From Chlorophyllum brunneum (Eukaryota; Basidiomycota; Agaricomycetes; Agaricales; Agaricaceae), in contig OY756140.1 of NCBI GenBank assembly GCA_963576785.1, positions 1,302,001 through 1,366,000 of the forward strand: 64,000 bases of DNA. The letters are read 5' to 3'. The notes beneath the pieces are model-generated. The model had not been told where the DNA came from. It made no database searches and was given only the letters and a program-made list of their open reading frames with translations. Of this stretch, positions 13,491-25,158 are shown one piece after another; within the stretch, counting starts at the first letter, position 1; each line of letters starts with the position of its first letter. A program made the position numbers and the translations under genes.

Positions 13491-14644
13491 ATGGAACGCG
13501 TTGTGAGCTTGGTCGAAATGTTGGGTCTTTTGTCGCGGTGTCGCCATTATCAAACTCCTGCCAGAGTGCGTTCACAGTGGCTCTCGTACTTACCTATGCT
13601 GAAACCGTCGCCCAGGATTCTTTTTTACAAATACGCTCCTTCTCATCAACCCAACCGGGCTTGAGCAGACATGACAAGAAGTCTACCATCCGCGTCCCCT
13701 CAAAAAAAGCCGCAGCTGCGAAGGCCCGGAGAAAAGCAGTTATTGCCGTGGCGGAGGACGCCAAAGCAGAGAAGATGACGCTCGCCGACGCAATTTCAGT
13801 ATTACGAGTACGGCTCGACATGCGTTCGTCAGGTTTCTGCTAACGGATTAATTCAGGCTGTCGAAGTTGCCGCGCCTAATAACACCTATGAACTGTTTGT
13901 CAAGACAGAGATCAAGTCTGGTGTTGCGGTACCCAAAGGGCGAGTAAACTTACCGCGTGAGGCGAAGCCCATAACGGAAGACAAGGTTCTCGTATTCGCT
14001 GAAGGGAGGCAGGCAGAGGAAGCCAAGAAAGCTGGTGCGCACATCGTCGGTGGAACGGAGCTGGTTGATGGTGTAGGTTTGGCTCGCTGTGTTGAGAGTC
14101 GTCATGTTCATTCACGGTGAAAATTAGATCGTCAATGGTCGTGTCCAAGCAACGACGATTTTATGCACGCCGGCTCTCATCAAGGCTATCACGCCAAAGT
14201 TGGGACGCATACTGGGTCCTCTTGGTCTCATGCCGTCAGAGAGAAGAGGCACCGTCACTGATGATATCGCCGGATATCTCCACCGTATCCAAGGTACCAG
14301 TGAATGGAGGGCGGACAGGGCGGGCAACATCCGTGCTCCTATTGCTCTAGTGGGTCTCATATACACCGGTAGATTTTGAGGTTCATTCTCCTCTTCAGCT
14401 CCACTTCCCAGTAAAAGACGTTATACAAAACGTTCGTCAATTCCTCGCGTCTGTTAAGAAGGTCACAGGCAATACCCGAGATAATGCTGACAGCAGAAGA
14501 GCGAAAAGCTCGGGAACTCGACCTGGTATGTACTCGAAATTGTAATTGATGATATTTAACTGACAAGTCGTCACAGTTACAACTATTAGCAAGGTCATGC
14601 TGAGCTCAACACAAGGACCTGGAATTCGTATATCAGATTTCTAG
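13491..14644 (+). CDS. MRPL1: Mitochondrial large-subunit ribosomal protein uL1m
   Basis: This is a ribosomal L1 family protein of the mitochondrial large subunit, forming the L1 stalk that contacts exit-site tRNA. A presequence-like N-terminus (FLQIRSFSSTQPGLSR) precedes a Lys/Ala-rich segment and the L1 fold. Core blocks include NTYELFVKTEIKSG, DKVLVFAEG, GAHIVGGTELVDG, TPKLGRILGPLGLMPS and the family end STQGPGIRISDF. Introns at 13808-13856, about 14073-14127, near 14350-14398 and about 14526-14577 keep the frame. The first exon is tentative. The best model is a 12-nt exon, MERV (13491-13502), with a GTGAGC donor joined to 13565, because the frame has no ATG otherwise. It is convergent with RSM22, with only 36 bp between stops. 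Confidence 0.85.
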
Positions 14645-14680
14645 ATTATATTATTAGAGCACGGAATTAGTTGCATTGCG

Positions 14681-16870
14681 CTATTCATCCCAAAGTGTTT
14701 CGTGTGGTATCCTGTCAGCTCCCGTTGATTTCCTCCGTTCCCTGCGTGGAGACTTGATGACGCTCTCGTATGTCGTTCTTTCGCGCCTACCGTCGGATCC
14801 ACGTTTACCGATATCGGAACCAGCAGTATTGACCGACCCCAGCTTCGGTACATGTTGACGTTCCTGAGGTTTGTTCTTGGGAGGGTGGGGAAAGATATCG
14901 CCCCAATTTGACTTGCGTGCATCATAGAATGCCTGTTTGCCCTGGGATCTTGGAATTGTCATCCTCATTATCTTACCTGTTAGGGAGTCAGCGAACGCTA
15001 AGTTAGAATATTGAGTATTGACATACCCTGAGCAGTGCACCCATCAAGGATAATATGTCCGCTCTTCTTGAGGGGCGGAAATATGAGTCGAGACCATTGA
15101 TATGCCTCAAGTCGGATTGCTTCATCAACCTCCTCCGCAGCGTATTTCATGTTGAAGTGCTGTATCATCGTGGGCTTACTGTGCTCGGCTTGTGGGTCGA
15201 CATCTGGTATACGCCCATCGTGGACATGGAGCTCCCTCATTGAAGTTTTCGAAGCTGCCTTCTCAATTGCCCATTTACCCACAGCACCTATCCTCCCCAA
15301 GCCCGTTAGAGTAGAGCGCGGCCTTTGACCGCGTTGGATGGCGATGTATGAGTAACCCATGTCTTCGTGTCCGAGAGTTGAATGCTTCGTTCGTCGGACG
15401 AACTCGGGTCTTTGAACGCGCTGGGAGAACCCACACACTAATTTGACGGAACCTGGGAAATATAGCGGACATGCACCATCGTGGGGACACTAAATTAGTG
15501 TCAGAATGAGTACCTGGTACATGTGGGGTAGGTCGACTTACTGGAGCGACAACGTGTGAACCAGCCAAGGACGACGAATTTCCGCCCACAACATCTCTGC
15601 GCCCCAATTCCAAGAGGAACTCTCGTGCACCTGCGACAGCTTCAAACCCCTCCTTGCTATTGTGGTCAATGAGAACCTAGTCGAAGTTAGATATTGAAAA
15701 GAGGCCTAATTGCCGAGTCTGCACGTACTATTGTATTTGCTCCACTATCCCAGATCTCTTGGACTAGTTTTTTTCGAGCCAGAGCGTCGGGCAGAGTGGT
15801 GAGTAGGAACGCCGACAAAGCAATACTGTCTCTGCCGTGAAGTGGTGCGACGCTGTCTTCTGAACGCCACATTTTTTGCCAGCTTACCGATATGTGCTTA
15901 GGTTGGATGTCTAGGACTCAAATTAGCCTTTTCTCGTACTTCATTGCAGACGAGCATACCACGCATAAGGCGACGTCCGACTTCATTCAAGCCATTTCGC
16001 TTCTCGATAGCGACATAAGACTTGATGGTAGAATCACCTACCCGGAGGTGATCCATTGCGTTCTGGTGACCTGAAAGGGATTGGAACGAGTGCAAAGAAG
16101 CCCTGACTACGGGTCAATTTGTCGGGTCGATGGCTGGGCATGATTATACGGACCAAAGGCCGCTTCCAGCTCCAGCTCCCCAATCTATTATGCGTTCAAC
16201 ACGCCACGATGAGCCCAGTCGCCGTTTAATGTGGTCCAAAACAGCGAATATCGCAGAATAATGCGCAGGTAGGGCAACAGAAGCAAAAGCAGTGCCATCG
16301 CGTTTCGCATGCTTGACTCCCTGTATCCGTGTCCGATATCTCACTCCGTAATGTGGTTCCCAGTCTATACTGGCTGCATCCTGTTGGAATAGGCGTTTCG
16401 CGTCGCTGTGAAGTTGCGTTTTATTGGTCTCTATCGGATATATTATACTCCATGTCCGAACGACTACGGTTGATCTGCTCACCGGAAATGAGGCGTTGTA
16501 TTGCGCCTTGAAGTTCGAGGGGCAGAGTGACTGCACCTAATCGTTGACTCCCAAACAGCGCTGCAGGTGATTTCCGGGGCAACTCCTCGAGCATTTCTCG
16601 ATCGGGGTCCGGGTTTGATTCAGCTTCGCTGGAATGTGGTGGGATAACTTGGAGCTCTTGCGGTGTCCTTCCCTGTGTTCTGGGGTGACTGTGAAGTGCC
16701 ATGTCGACATCCTGAAGCAGCGCTTCGAGATCCAAGTCGAGTCTAGGGTTCGGTTGGGCAGCTTGGAGGCGAGACGAGGAACTAAAAAAACCGGCGGTGC
16801 CTGCCTTGTGGAGTGGGACGACGCGCCTGGTGAGCTGCGTTGCCCGGTGCATCCTTGGGTTGGTGAACAT
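14681..16870 (-). CDS. RSM22: Rsm22/METTL17-type mitoribosome assembly methyltransferase
   Basis: Rsm22 proteins are methyltransferase-fold factors that assist assembly of the mitochondrial small ribosomal subunit. The N-terminus at 16870 is Arg/Thr-rich with FFSSSSRLQ, fitting mitochondrial import. Domain landmarks are LPAHYSAIFAVLDHIKRRL, a SAM-binding-like loop IIDWGAGAGSG (about 16190-16150), then YVAIEKRNGLNEVGRRL and ALARKKLVQEIWDSGA. A cysteine cluster, CPHDGACPL followed by LVCGF (about 15490-15420), matches the iron-sulfur ligand region known for METTL17/Rsm22. The C-terminus is basic. Introns lie near 16150-16110, 15895-15860, 15740-15675, 15545-15490 and 15030-14975. It diverges from SAD1 across 99 bp. 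Confidence 0.88.
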
Positions 16871-16969
16871 TGGTCAATTTGACGTAATTTATTTCTGGAC
16901 GCGCTTGTGCGTGATCTGTTGACTAAGCCAACAACATGAATTGCCCTGTCCAGAGTCAACACATGTCCA

Positions 16970-18847
16970 ATGGTAGAGTCAACACGCAAGCTCAACCTGG
17001 CCCACTCCAACGACGAGCCATTAGACTCGGGAAGACCGCTGAAGAGGTCGAGAACTGACGCGGAAGACATGCAGGAAGACGACGACGAGGAACCTGTCAG
17101 GCAGACCGCAGAAATCAAAGCCTCCGACCTATACCTCGACACGGCAAGTGCGGTGATCCTTCTGAAATATGTGTCCGGCGCGCTGAAATTGTAAAAGATC
17201 AATAGAGCGGTTCTCGACTTTGATTTCGAGAAGGTCTGCTCCGTGTCCCTTTCAAACATCAACATTTATGGGTGCCTCGTCTGTGGTAAATACTTTCAAG
17301 GAAGGGGCAAAAAGTCCTATGCTTATGCACACTCGATTCACGAGGACCATCATGTATTCATCAACTTAGCCACCACAAAGGTCATCGCGTTACGTTCCTA
17401 TTCCCATGCTGTCCCTCACATTCTTCCCCTTAGGTCTATGTCCTCCCCGATGGGTACCCTGTCGCAGACCCATCTCTAGAAGATATAGCTTTTGTGCTTG
17501 CACCCAAATTCACACAGAACACAATTGTAAACACACATCTGGAGAAGCTTTCTTACGATCTCCAGCACCAGCCCTATCTCTCCGGGTATATCGGCCTCAA
17601 TAACATCAAGAGAAACGACCACATGAACGTGGTTATTCACGCCCTTCTCCATGTATCCCCACTGCGCGACTACCTCCTCCTCTCGGACTTCCGGAACAAG
17701 GAGTCTGAGCTTCTCAAGCGCTTTGCTGCCCTGGCCAAAAAAGTCTGGAACCCTCGCTTGTTCAAGAGCCAAGTTAGTCCACACGAGTTTCTTCAGGAAG
17801 TTAATCGTGCGAGTGGGGGTAAATTTCGATTGGAACAACAAGGAGATCCAGTCGAGTTCCTTGGCTGGTTGCTGAATCGGCTTCATAAGGATTTGGGCGG
17901 TTCAAAGAAGCGCAACTCAAGTACGAGACTATCTTCGCCGTCTCGCTGGTTACTGATCTTATGCGATAGGTATCGTTTTTTTGACCTTCCAGGGTGAATT
18001 AAGGGTCGAAACCCAACAAGTTCTTGTCCGACCCGATTCAGGGGATAATGAAAAGCCCCATTTTGACATAGATCGAGGTGTGTACTTGTGCCCAAGGAGT
18101 TTGATCACTTATTAAGGTCTGCAACAGACCTTAAATCGATTACATCGCCTTTTTTATTCTTAGCAGTCGATCTGCCACCTCCCCCGTTGTTCCAGGATAG
18201 CCACGAGAAGAATATTATCCCTCAAGTCGGTATTCACTCCGTCCTGTCAAAGTATGACGGGAGAACTACCCAGGTAATCCAAAGCTGTGCTTCGTCTCGT
18301 GATGTTAACGGGCTATTCTTTTAAGGAATCAGCTGGCCACCTCAGACGCTATAGATGTCAAAAACTACCGCAGTACATCATACTACACTTCAAGCGCTTC
18401 ACCAAAAATATATTCGTTGAGGAAAAGAACCCCACTATTGTCAACTTTCCCCTCCGGGGTCTAGACTTCAGGGACTGTATGCGCATAATTTATCTCCGAT
18501 TTGCTCCTGTAATACAATTTCTGATGAGCTCCCTAGATGTTGATGCTCCTCCAGACGATGCGTCGACACAATACGATCTGATCGCGAATGTGACCCATGA
18601 ATCCGTTGCTGGCACTACACGGGATAAGGAGAGTACTGTTTGGAAGGTCCATTTGAGAGCTGCGGGTAGTGATGAGAATGACAGTGAGAAATGGTTTATG
18701 ATACAAGACCTGATTGTGGAGGAGACGCGGAAGGAGATGATTTTCCTTGGCGAAACAGTCCTCCAGGTGGGCTTGCTGAATCTGCGACATAATCAAAGGC
18801 TGATTCCTCTCTGATAGATCTGGGAGCGCCGAAAACAGTACTTTTAA
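16970..18847 (+). CDS. SAD1: tri-snRNP factor Sad1 (USP39), catalytically dead ubiquitin-protease fold
   Basis: Sad1/USP39 is a stable part of, or assembly factor for, the U4/U6.U5 tri-snRNP and is needed for pre-mRNA splicing. The protein has an acidic and basic N-terminus, then a ZnF-UBP domain with YLDTINRAVLDFDFEK, CLVCGKYFQGRG and AYAHSIHEDHHVF. A USP fold follows (GLNNIKRNDHMNVVIHALL, QQGDPVEFLGWLLNRLHK, YIILHFKRFTKN). The usual catalytic Cys of the USP Cys box is absent (NDHMN instead of the N-x-C-x-x-N pattern), as in USP39. The last intron joins ETVLQ to IWERRKQYF, giving the stop at 18845-18847. The first intron has a GC donor (see separate entry). Other introns lie near 17390-17433, 17920-17970, 18080-18168, 18274-18325 and 18480-18530. 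Confidence 0.92.
17144..17197 (+). other. GC-AG intron in SAD1
   Basis: This 54-bp intron starts GCAAGT and ends AAAAG. Splicing here yields YLDTINRAVLDFDFEK, the conserved Sad1/USP39 wording. The nearby GT inside the intron would insert extra residues into that block. GCAAGT is the classic consensus of minor GC-AG introns handled by the major spliceosome. Confidence 0.85.
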
Positions 18848-19460
18848 ACGACGTAGTTAAAAAAAACCCCCATCTCCGTTCAACCACACTTGCGTAGAAT
18901 CCTTGTAGTTTTTAGCTAGCCTCTGCAGTCGATCCCCTGCTGGCCATTTACTGCGTTCTTGATGTGGTCTTGACGTCATTCAGCATCTCCTTTGGAGCTC
19001 CATTGTTGAACGGTACCGGAACTTCTCTGAAGCATCGGTACAGTTTTATGAATAGTTGAACTGCCTTTACATGGAAACCAGCCATTCAAACAACATACCC
19101 TTTCGCTTGTGTGACAATGAGAGGTTTGAAAATATAGACACCCGAAACAATACCTGAAACTCATCATTAGTCTAGCCCAGCGGAAAGAGATGCAACAGCT
19201 TCGCGTACCCGTGGCGGCCGCGACTAGGAAGGGAAATACTCGTCGTTGAATGGCCATAGGCGTCCACTGTTGCCAGCCAATTTGTCACACACATTGTCGG
19301 AGATTGAATCTTTTAGGACGAACTCAGCGGCGGAGCACATGACAAGAATGTTGAGCGATATGTATCAGAGGTTATGACCATTCATGACGGCAATACAAGC
19401 AACGGACATAGTGGATAACGAAATGAACGAAGTACACTAATAGACACATCACAGTGGCAG
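18848..19460. other. Intergenic, downstream of SAD1 and of the small dsRBD gene
   Basis: This lies between two convergent genes. I see no coding frame with recognisable motifs. An A-run (18856-18866) shortly after the SAD1 stop may belong to its 3' untranslated region. Confidence 0.4.
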
Positions 19461-19903
19461 TCAGGTGAAACCCATTTTCTGGTATCACAAGATAAGCGGT
19501 CAGTAAATTCAAGACGGCTGCCATCCATTTGATACCTGGAAAGCGTTTTTTGCGGCTTCCTCCTTGGCCTGAGCTTTGGTGGATCCCTTTCCAACGCCTT
19601 TGACTTCTCCCTTGACTGTTCGTCTCGTAAAGATGATACACTTTTGGCAACAATTTACTTACATTTACACTTTGCGGTCCAAATGGCTGCATGAGGGAGA
19701 CCCTCACAGGATTCCTCATAGGAAATATGACTTTCTTCTCCATTCCTTGCGAGACCTTCCGGAGTAGTTGGTTATTACGCCAGGACATGGGGTCATAACA
19801 AATAACAACATACGATTGTGCAGAGTGGTGACATTGGCTTCGGAATCATGGCATTAGTGTACGGGTCAACGCAGCCAAGGATGGACATCATACAGGCGGG
19901 CAT
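19461..19903 (-). CDS. Single-domain double-stranded-RNA-binding microprotein, 74 residues, five exons
   Basis: I assembled this gene by hand. The exons are 19903-19894 (10 nt), 19837-19814, 19755-19663, 19615-19536 and 19478-19461 (18 nt). All four introns are 47-58 bp with GT-AG ends. The coding total is 225 nt, in frame, from ATG to TGA. The product is one whole dsRBD: an N-terminal helix (TTLHNRLARNG), then SYEESCEG, then GLPHAAIWTAKCKFKGEV. The C-terminal helix is GKGSTKAQAKEEAAKNAF, with the KxxAK pattern that contacts the RNA backbone. Nothing else is attached. Known dsRBDs bind A-form RNA. Free-standing ones can act as partners or inhibitors of Dicer- or ADAR-like proteins, but the role here is unknown. 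No neighbour is obviously linked. Confidence 0.78.
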
Positions 19904-22900
19904 TGCGATGGTGATAGGCTGCGAGGTGCTAGGAACTTGAGGTGAGCAGTCGACTGAGACTCCCCTGTCCCAAATAACGTTCCTTTTGTACTCTTCAGCG
20001 AGTAGAGCATGAGCTAAATATCGTTATGCCCGTTGCCATGTTTAGCCATCGTTCCCTCGATTTAGTCTCTTCACCGGTCGGTATTCTATACTGTTGATGA
20101 AGTCACACCTAAAGACCTGTCAATAACTGAGCACCGTGCTTTACGGGCACCTTGGTCAACCCCTGGAAAAAACGAATAAGGTTTTTTGGCGCTGAGTACC
20201 GTGTGGCGCATAAAAATTAGGATCCTCACACGATCTCTGTACCCAGATCACCGGAAGGGTGATTGTCTGGTGACCGACTTGGGTTTCGATGGGTGAACCA
20301 CATACTTTTAGGGAAAAGCGGGGAGGGATGTCCTATCATTTCTAGACACTTGGCTCGTCAGTGATCTGAGCGCAAAAGGCCAGCGTAGCACAGAGGTTGG
20401 GATGCGGATGACAGAAGACAGAAGACGGAAGACAGGCGTCGAAGTGATAGAGATGGATAAGAGATAGCTCTGGATACAAGGAATTACGGTGGAGTAGCGT
20501 CAGACAGAACAGGATGACAGGCACCCACGGACGTTTTTCAACCTGAACCGACCATGAAAACCATAGCCGGTGATATACAGAGGAGGCAGTCGGTTGGGTT
20601 TGGTTCAATGCGCCCGTCAGTAGGCTGACGTGATGGATCATAAAGTCGTGCGTTTGCCGTGGGTTTCACCGGCAGTGTGCTATAACGAAAACAGGGTTAG
20701 CTTGAAGTACATATATTCAAACTGTGTGCGAATATGTCGTTTGAAGAGAAGTGGTTTGGAAAAAGTCATGGTGTAGGCCACAGTGACCTCAAGTCCGGTG
20801 AAATCACAATGCAATAATAGCCAATATGCGTTGCTTGGGAGCTGGTGCGGGAAGAATCGAGTCGGTCCGGCCCCCGGAATTACTAACCGAATAAGAGACC
20901 ACCAGAATACCTGCTCACTTAGGAAAGTGCTGCTTCTGTTTCCCGAGTATCTGCGCCATGACGGAAAAGTTCAGGTTATCCGATTGTGGTCATTCTCATC
21001 GGTATGACCGAGCAGCACCGAGCAGTTCGAATTGTCAATGCATTCCGAAGCTACGTTCAAAGAAAAGAACACGAAAAACGTAAACCATCAAGGGATCAAG
21101 ACGATGGATGGTTGAGTTCAACACGTCAAGATGCGTCTTCCTCTTCCCTGAGAGATGCCAGCGCAGCGTCCGCGGCTTTGTTACGAGCTATATTCTTCTT
21201 TGGCCCTGTCCCAGTAGCCCGCTCCACATCTCGGACTCAAGAGTCAAAAACATCAGCTCGACGGACTCGGGGACGACGAGGGTAAGCCTACTTTTGCAAA
21301 CGCAAGTCCATTGTGGCGCATGCGGCAGACCTTCTGGGGTGTCGATCCAGCTGAGATCGCTCAGGCGCCCTCGGTCCTGTAAAACTACTTCTGGTTCAGC
21401 TTCAACGATAGATGCACTAGACGGAGGACTCACAAATGTTCAAAGCGGACTGGCCAGCTGAAAGGCGGGCGACTTAGTTCGCAAATCACCAGCGTGTGTG
21501 TTGGTACTATACCCACTTTCGGGCATGACTGGAAGTGTTGTGTTTCTGGACGTTGTCTGGGACGTCCTCGGCTTTTATCTGTGGCGATTGCACTCATCGA
21601 CGGCACAATCACAGAAGATTGGTTAGTAGCTGCGTCCGCAATGAGATCTATTAATGAGGAGGTCGCTCTGCGTACTGGATATGAAGGAAGCGGTGGCCGA
21701 TACAAGAGGGAAAAAACGCACCCTGGATCCATATCTTGGACAGAAAACAATATCGCACCCACAAAGTCGAGCAATATGATATCACAGACGAGGTCAAGTA
21801 TAATCTTCACGTTCCTGCGGTCCGCGGTACCTGGGTTTATGGTGGGTCATGGATCATGGTTGACGTCCAACGGTGAAAGAGTTCCCAGAGGACTGAGCGA
21901 GGGCAAAGGGATTTGGAGACGTGCTCCGCTAGGACAGCAAAAATCCGGTCGCGAGTACTAGAGCTTGTTTTCGTGACTGCAACCATCCAGTGTCCAAGGC
22001 AGTATTGCTGGAAGTTCATGGGTGGTGGCTTAAAGATCGTCCATGCCTTGCACGGAGCCACGCCGACGCCACGAAGGCACTATGGAACAAAGTACATCGA
22101 TCGTTTAGCCCCCAGGGCTCAGAGCGGACTGCGACTGATCGGACACCTCGAGACTGCGTATTGGGTGAGAATAGTTTGTTTTGTTGCTATGTGGAAGAGG
22201 TGGTTTCGTCAAAAGCTTTGTGTGTCGCTGTTTCTCGGCAGGGCCAAGCTCCGGCGGACTCAGAATTAATGAAAGTCCACTTGAGTACCGCGATTGAATT
22301 GCTTGATTTGGTTACAGTAATTTGTCGCAGTGCTCTAGAGACGGGGTATTAAAACGCGCTCTGTAATCCAGGCGATTGCATGTTAAGAGGCGTCATTTCA
22401 TTCTGGTACTCTCGGTCTTTTTCTTCGCTTTGCAAAGAACCATCATCGCGATCCTCATGCTGGCGTTGATCGGATGCATGGGTCATTTGGCGGGTGCTTG
22501 GCTGCCGGGCTTGTTAGCTGACGCCTATCCCGACAGCTGGTAAACATCACCCCGCGCGTTGAAGTAGAGACACAACTACATGTACATGTACATGCTTTCA
22601 GATTTTCTGGGTGTACGGTCAGGTTCCGGTGACAGGTCCTACAGCGACTCTCCGTGTAGACCTCGAGTCTTCACAGCCACCTAACCCCTTGACATGGAGG
22701 TTTTAGTGTACGCTTTATTGTCTATATGCGGTAGTTTCAGACTTTGGCTGAACGTTCAGACATCTAGATGCAGCAGCAACGAGGGTGGAACGTGGAATAA
22801 TTTAAGCCAACCCGCGTAGCTTACGAACACACGTTTGTAATGTGGTCAAACAACATATCGCACCCCAAGGCAATAATGACCGAGTTCCTGCAATACTGAA

Positions 22901-23865
22901 TCAGCATGCAGGTGATGAACCAACCCCCGGACCGGTCGACGCGTCAATGGATGTATCAGGAGCTAAGAAGGCATTGGTCCGGGGCATGATGCATGAGGCC
23001 TGAGGCCTGAGGTTTGGCATCCTCACGAAACAGCGATTACGGCGTTTTCAAAAATACACAACTTGTGTTGGGGTCCCCGCATAACGGTGGCTCTCAGGAA
23101 ATATAATAATGAAACTATAAATGGTTGACGTTAGTGCTCGAAACGTAGGCATACAAAGGTCGATCTCGTCATAGGCAAGACAGAAAATAAAGTATATTGC
23201 CGACGAACCCGAGAAAGTCAAAGTAAGATCAGATTCAGGGGAAGGGCTCGGGTTGTGAATGTCACTAAGATTTCACACCAAGTTCAAATCCTCGGTGTGA
23301 TGGAGGGGTTGAGGGCGCCGAGTTGTGGGATACGTGGATTGATTACCGTTGAAACAAGTGGGTGGATTTGTGACCTTGCCAGATTGGGGATTGGTTTAAT
23401 TCTAGCCCTTGTCGCAGTATACAAGCTTTGTCGAGTAGATAGCGACGCGACAGGCTAAATAGTTCTCAGAAACCGTGCCGGGTGCCGATGCTGGGAAAAA
23501 TAGAATGAGTACTTGGATTGATTTAATGCAACCGGGCATTGGACATGGGAGTGAGCTGTGGTGGGTTGGACGAGCTGGTGTGCCACGGGTGAAGGCATAA
23601 TTAGATGGGAATCAGGGGACGTGGCATGGTAGGGCCGGCAAAGTGCGGGATGATCCAATTTGGATGATTCCATCAGCAACAGTCGCAGCGTGCAGCGGGT
23701 GCGGAATCTTCCCACATAGCCTCTTGTTCTCTCCCCCCATCCACCATCCTCTTCCCCTCGCTCACGTGAGCTACCGTCTTTCACCGCCCCTTACTCCACC
23801 ATCAGGTCCTTCCCACCCCCTTTGTCGTCCACGTCCATTCTCATCTCCCCTTCCCCAGCGTGAAA
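19904..23865. other. Long gene-poor stretch with unassigned open frames
   Basis: Nearly 4 kb lie between the small dsRBD gene and the G-beta gene. Overlapping open frames of 75-155 codons run on both strands between about 20986 and 22352. None carries a motif I recognise, none starts with clear splice structure, and the frames shift repeatedly. They could be a decayed gene or chance. Short imperfect repeats occur (GACAGAAGACAGAAGAC near 20410, TGAGGCCTGAGGCCTGAGG near 22995). A CT-rich tract near 23700-23850 fits the G-beta promoter. Confidence 0.4.
22579..22594. repeat. 16-bp perfect palindrome, CATGTAC repeats
   Basis: CATGTACATGTACATG reads the same on both strands and consists of overlapping TGTACA units. 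It sits in non-coding DNA. It could be a binding site for a dimeric regulator or simple-sequence chance. Confidence 0.5.
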
Positions 23866-25158
23866 ATGTCGCAGCAACAGTCTGCATCAGCTGCAGCAAA
23901 TGACATCCAAGAGAGGATAGCCGCCGCCAGGCGCGAGGCCGAAAGTCTGAAGGAGAAGATTCGCGCTAAAAAGGAAACATCAGCTGATACCAGCTGTAAG
24001 TCTCTTAAATTTTCTCGAGAGCACACCTCCTTCATGGCCTCCTTTCGCAGTGCGTGCCATGGCAGCAGAAGTCGACCCTCTACCTCGTATCGTTATGCGC
24101 CCTCGCCGTGCCCTCCGTGGCCACCTTGCCAAAATTTATGCCATGCACTGGGCCGCCGACCGTAGACATCTCGTTTCCGCCTCCCAGGATGGGAAGCTGA
24201 TAGTCTGGGACGCCTATACTACCAACAAAGTTCATGCTATTCCTCTTCGCTCGAGCTGGGTCATGACATGTGCCTATTCGCCTTCCGGAAACTACGTCGC
24301 TTGTGGTGGTCTCGACAATATCTGCTCAATTTATAGCCTGAACAACAAGGACGGCACCAATGCCAAAGGTGCGCGCGAGTTGAGCGCTCACTCTGGTTAC
24401 CTCAGTTGCTGTCGATTCATCAACGATCGTCAAATTGTCACGAGCTCCGGAGATATGACTTGCATGCTGTGGGACATTGAGGCTGGCGTCCGAGTAATCG
24501 AATTTAGCGACCATACGGGCGATGTAATGAGGTAAAAAAAAAAGAAATGCCCCCTCTCATACAGGATATTTGATACTCATCTCTACCTTCAGTTTGTCCC
24601 TCGCACCTGGCAACAACAACGTTTTCATTTCCGGGGCTTGTGATGCCACGGCGAAATTATGGGATATTCGCACTGGTCGAGCTACTCAGACTTTCACTGG
24701 CCACGAGTCTGATATCAATGCTGTTTCGTAAGGATTACGTTACCATTTACTTTGCAAGTTGGCTGACCTCTACCGCTCGCAGGTTCTTCCCGAATGGTGA
24801 TGCCTTCGCCACTGGATCGGATGATGCATCCTGCCGCCTATTTGATATTCGTGCCGATCGGGAGCTGAACACTTTCACGCATGATAATATTCTTTGCGGT
24901 ATCACTTCGGTTGCGTTTTCCATTTCGGGCCGCATTCTCTTTGGTGGATATGACGATTGGACCTGCAATGTTTGGGATACGTTGAAGGGCGAGCGTGTCG
25001 GAGTATTGACTGGCCATGAAAACCGTGTTAGCTGCCTGGGTGTTAGCGCTGACGGCATGGCCCTTTGTACAGGAAGTTGGGACAGTACCTTGAGGGTAAG
25101 GCATATCCTTCTACTCCTGGTTATCCCGATCTGACGTTTTTGGCAGGTCTGGGCATAA
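23866..25158 (+). CDS. Heterotrimeric G protein beta subunit
   Basis: This is the beta subunit of a heterotrimeric G protein, which pairs with gamma at the plasma membrane and couples receptors (pheromone, nutrient) to MAPK or cAMP signalling. An N-terminal coiled coil ([18 protein letters not shown]) is the gamma-binding helix. Seven WD repeats follow. Landmarks are [76 protein letters not shown] and [13 protein letters not shown] at the very end, about 350 residues in all, as usual for the family. The start is the ATG at 23866. Introns follow T-S-L (after 23996), D-V-M-S (about 24532-24592), N-A-V-S (24729-24780) and L-R (25095-25146). The intron near 24532 begins with a long A-run. Confidence 0.96.

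Noticed and set aside
17600..17640. Missing catalytic Cys in the SAD1 ubiquitin-protease fold as a novelty
   Set aside because: USP39/Sad1 proteins lack the catalytic Cys as a family, so it is expected.
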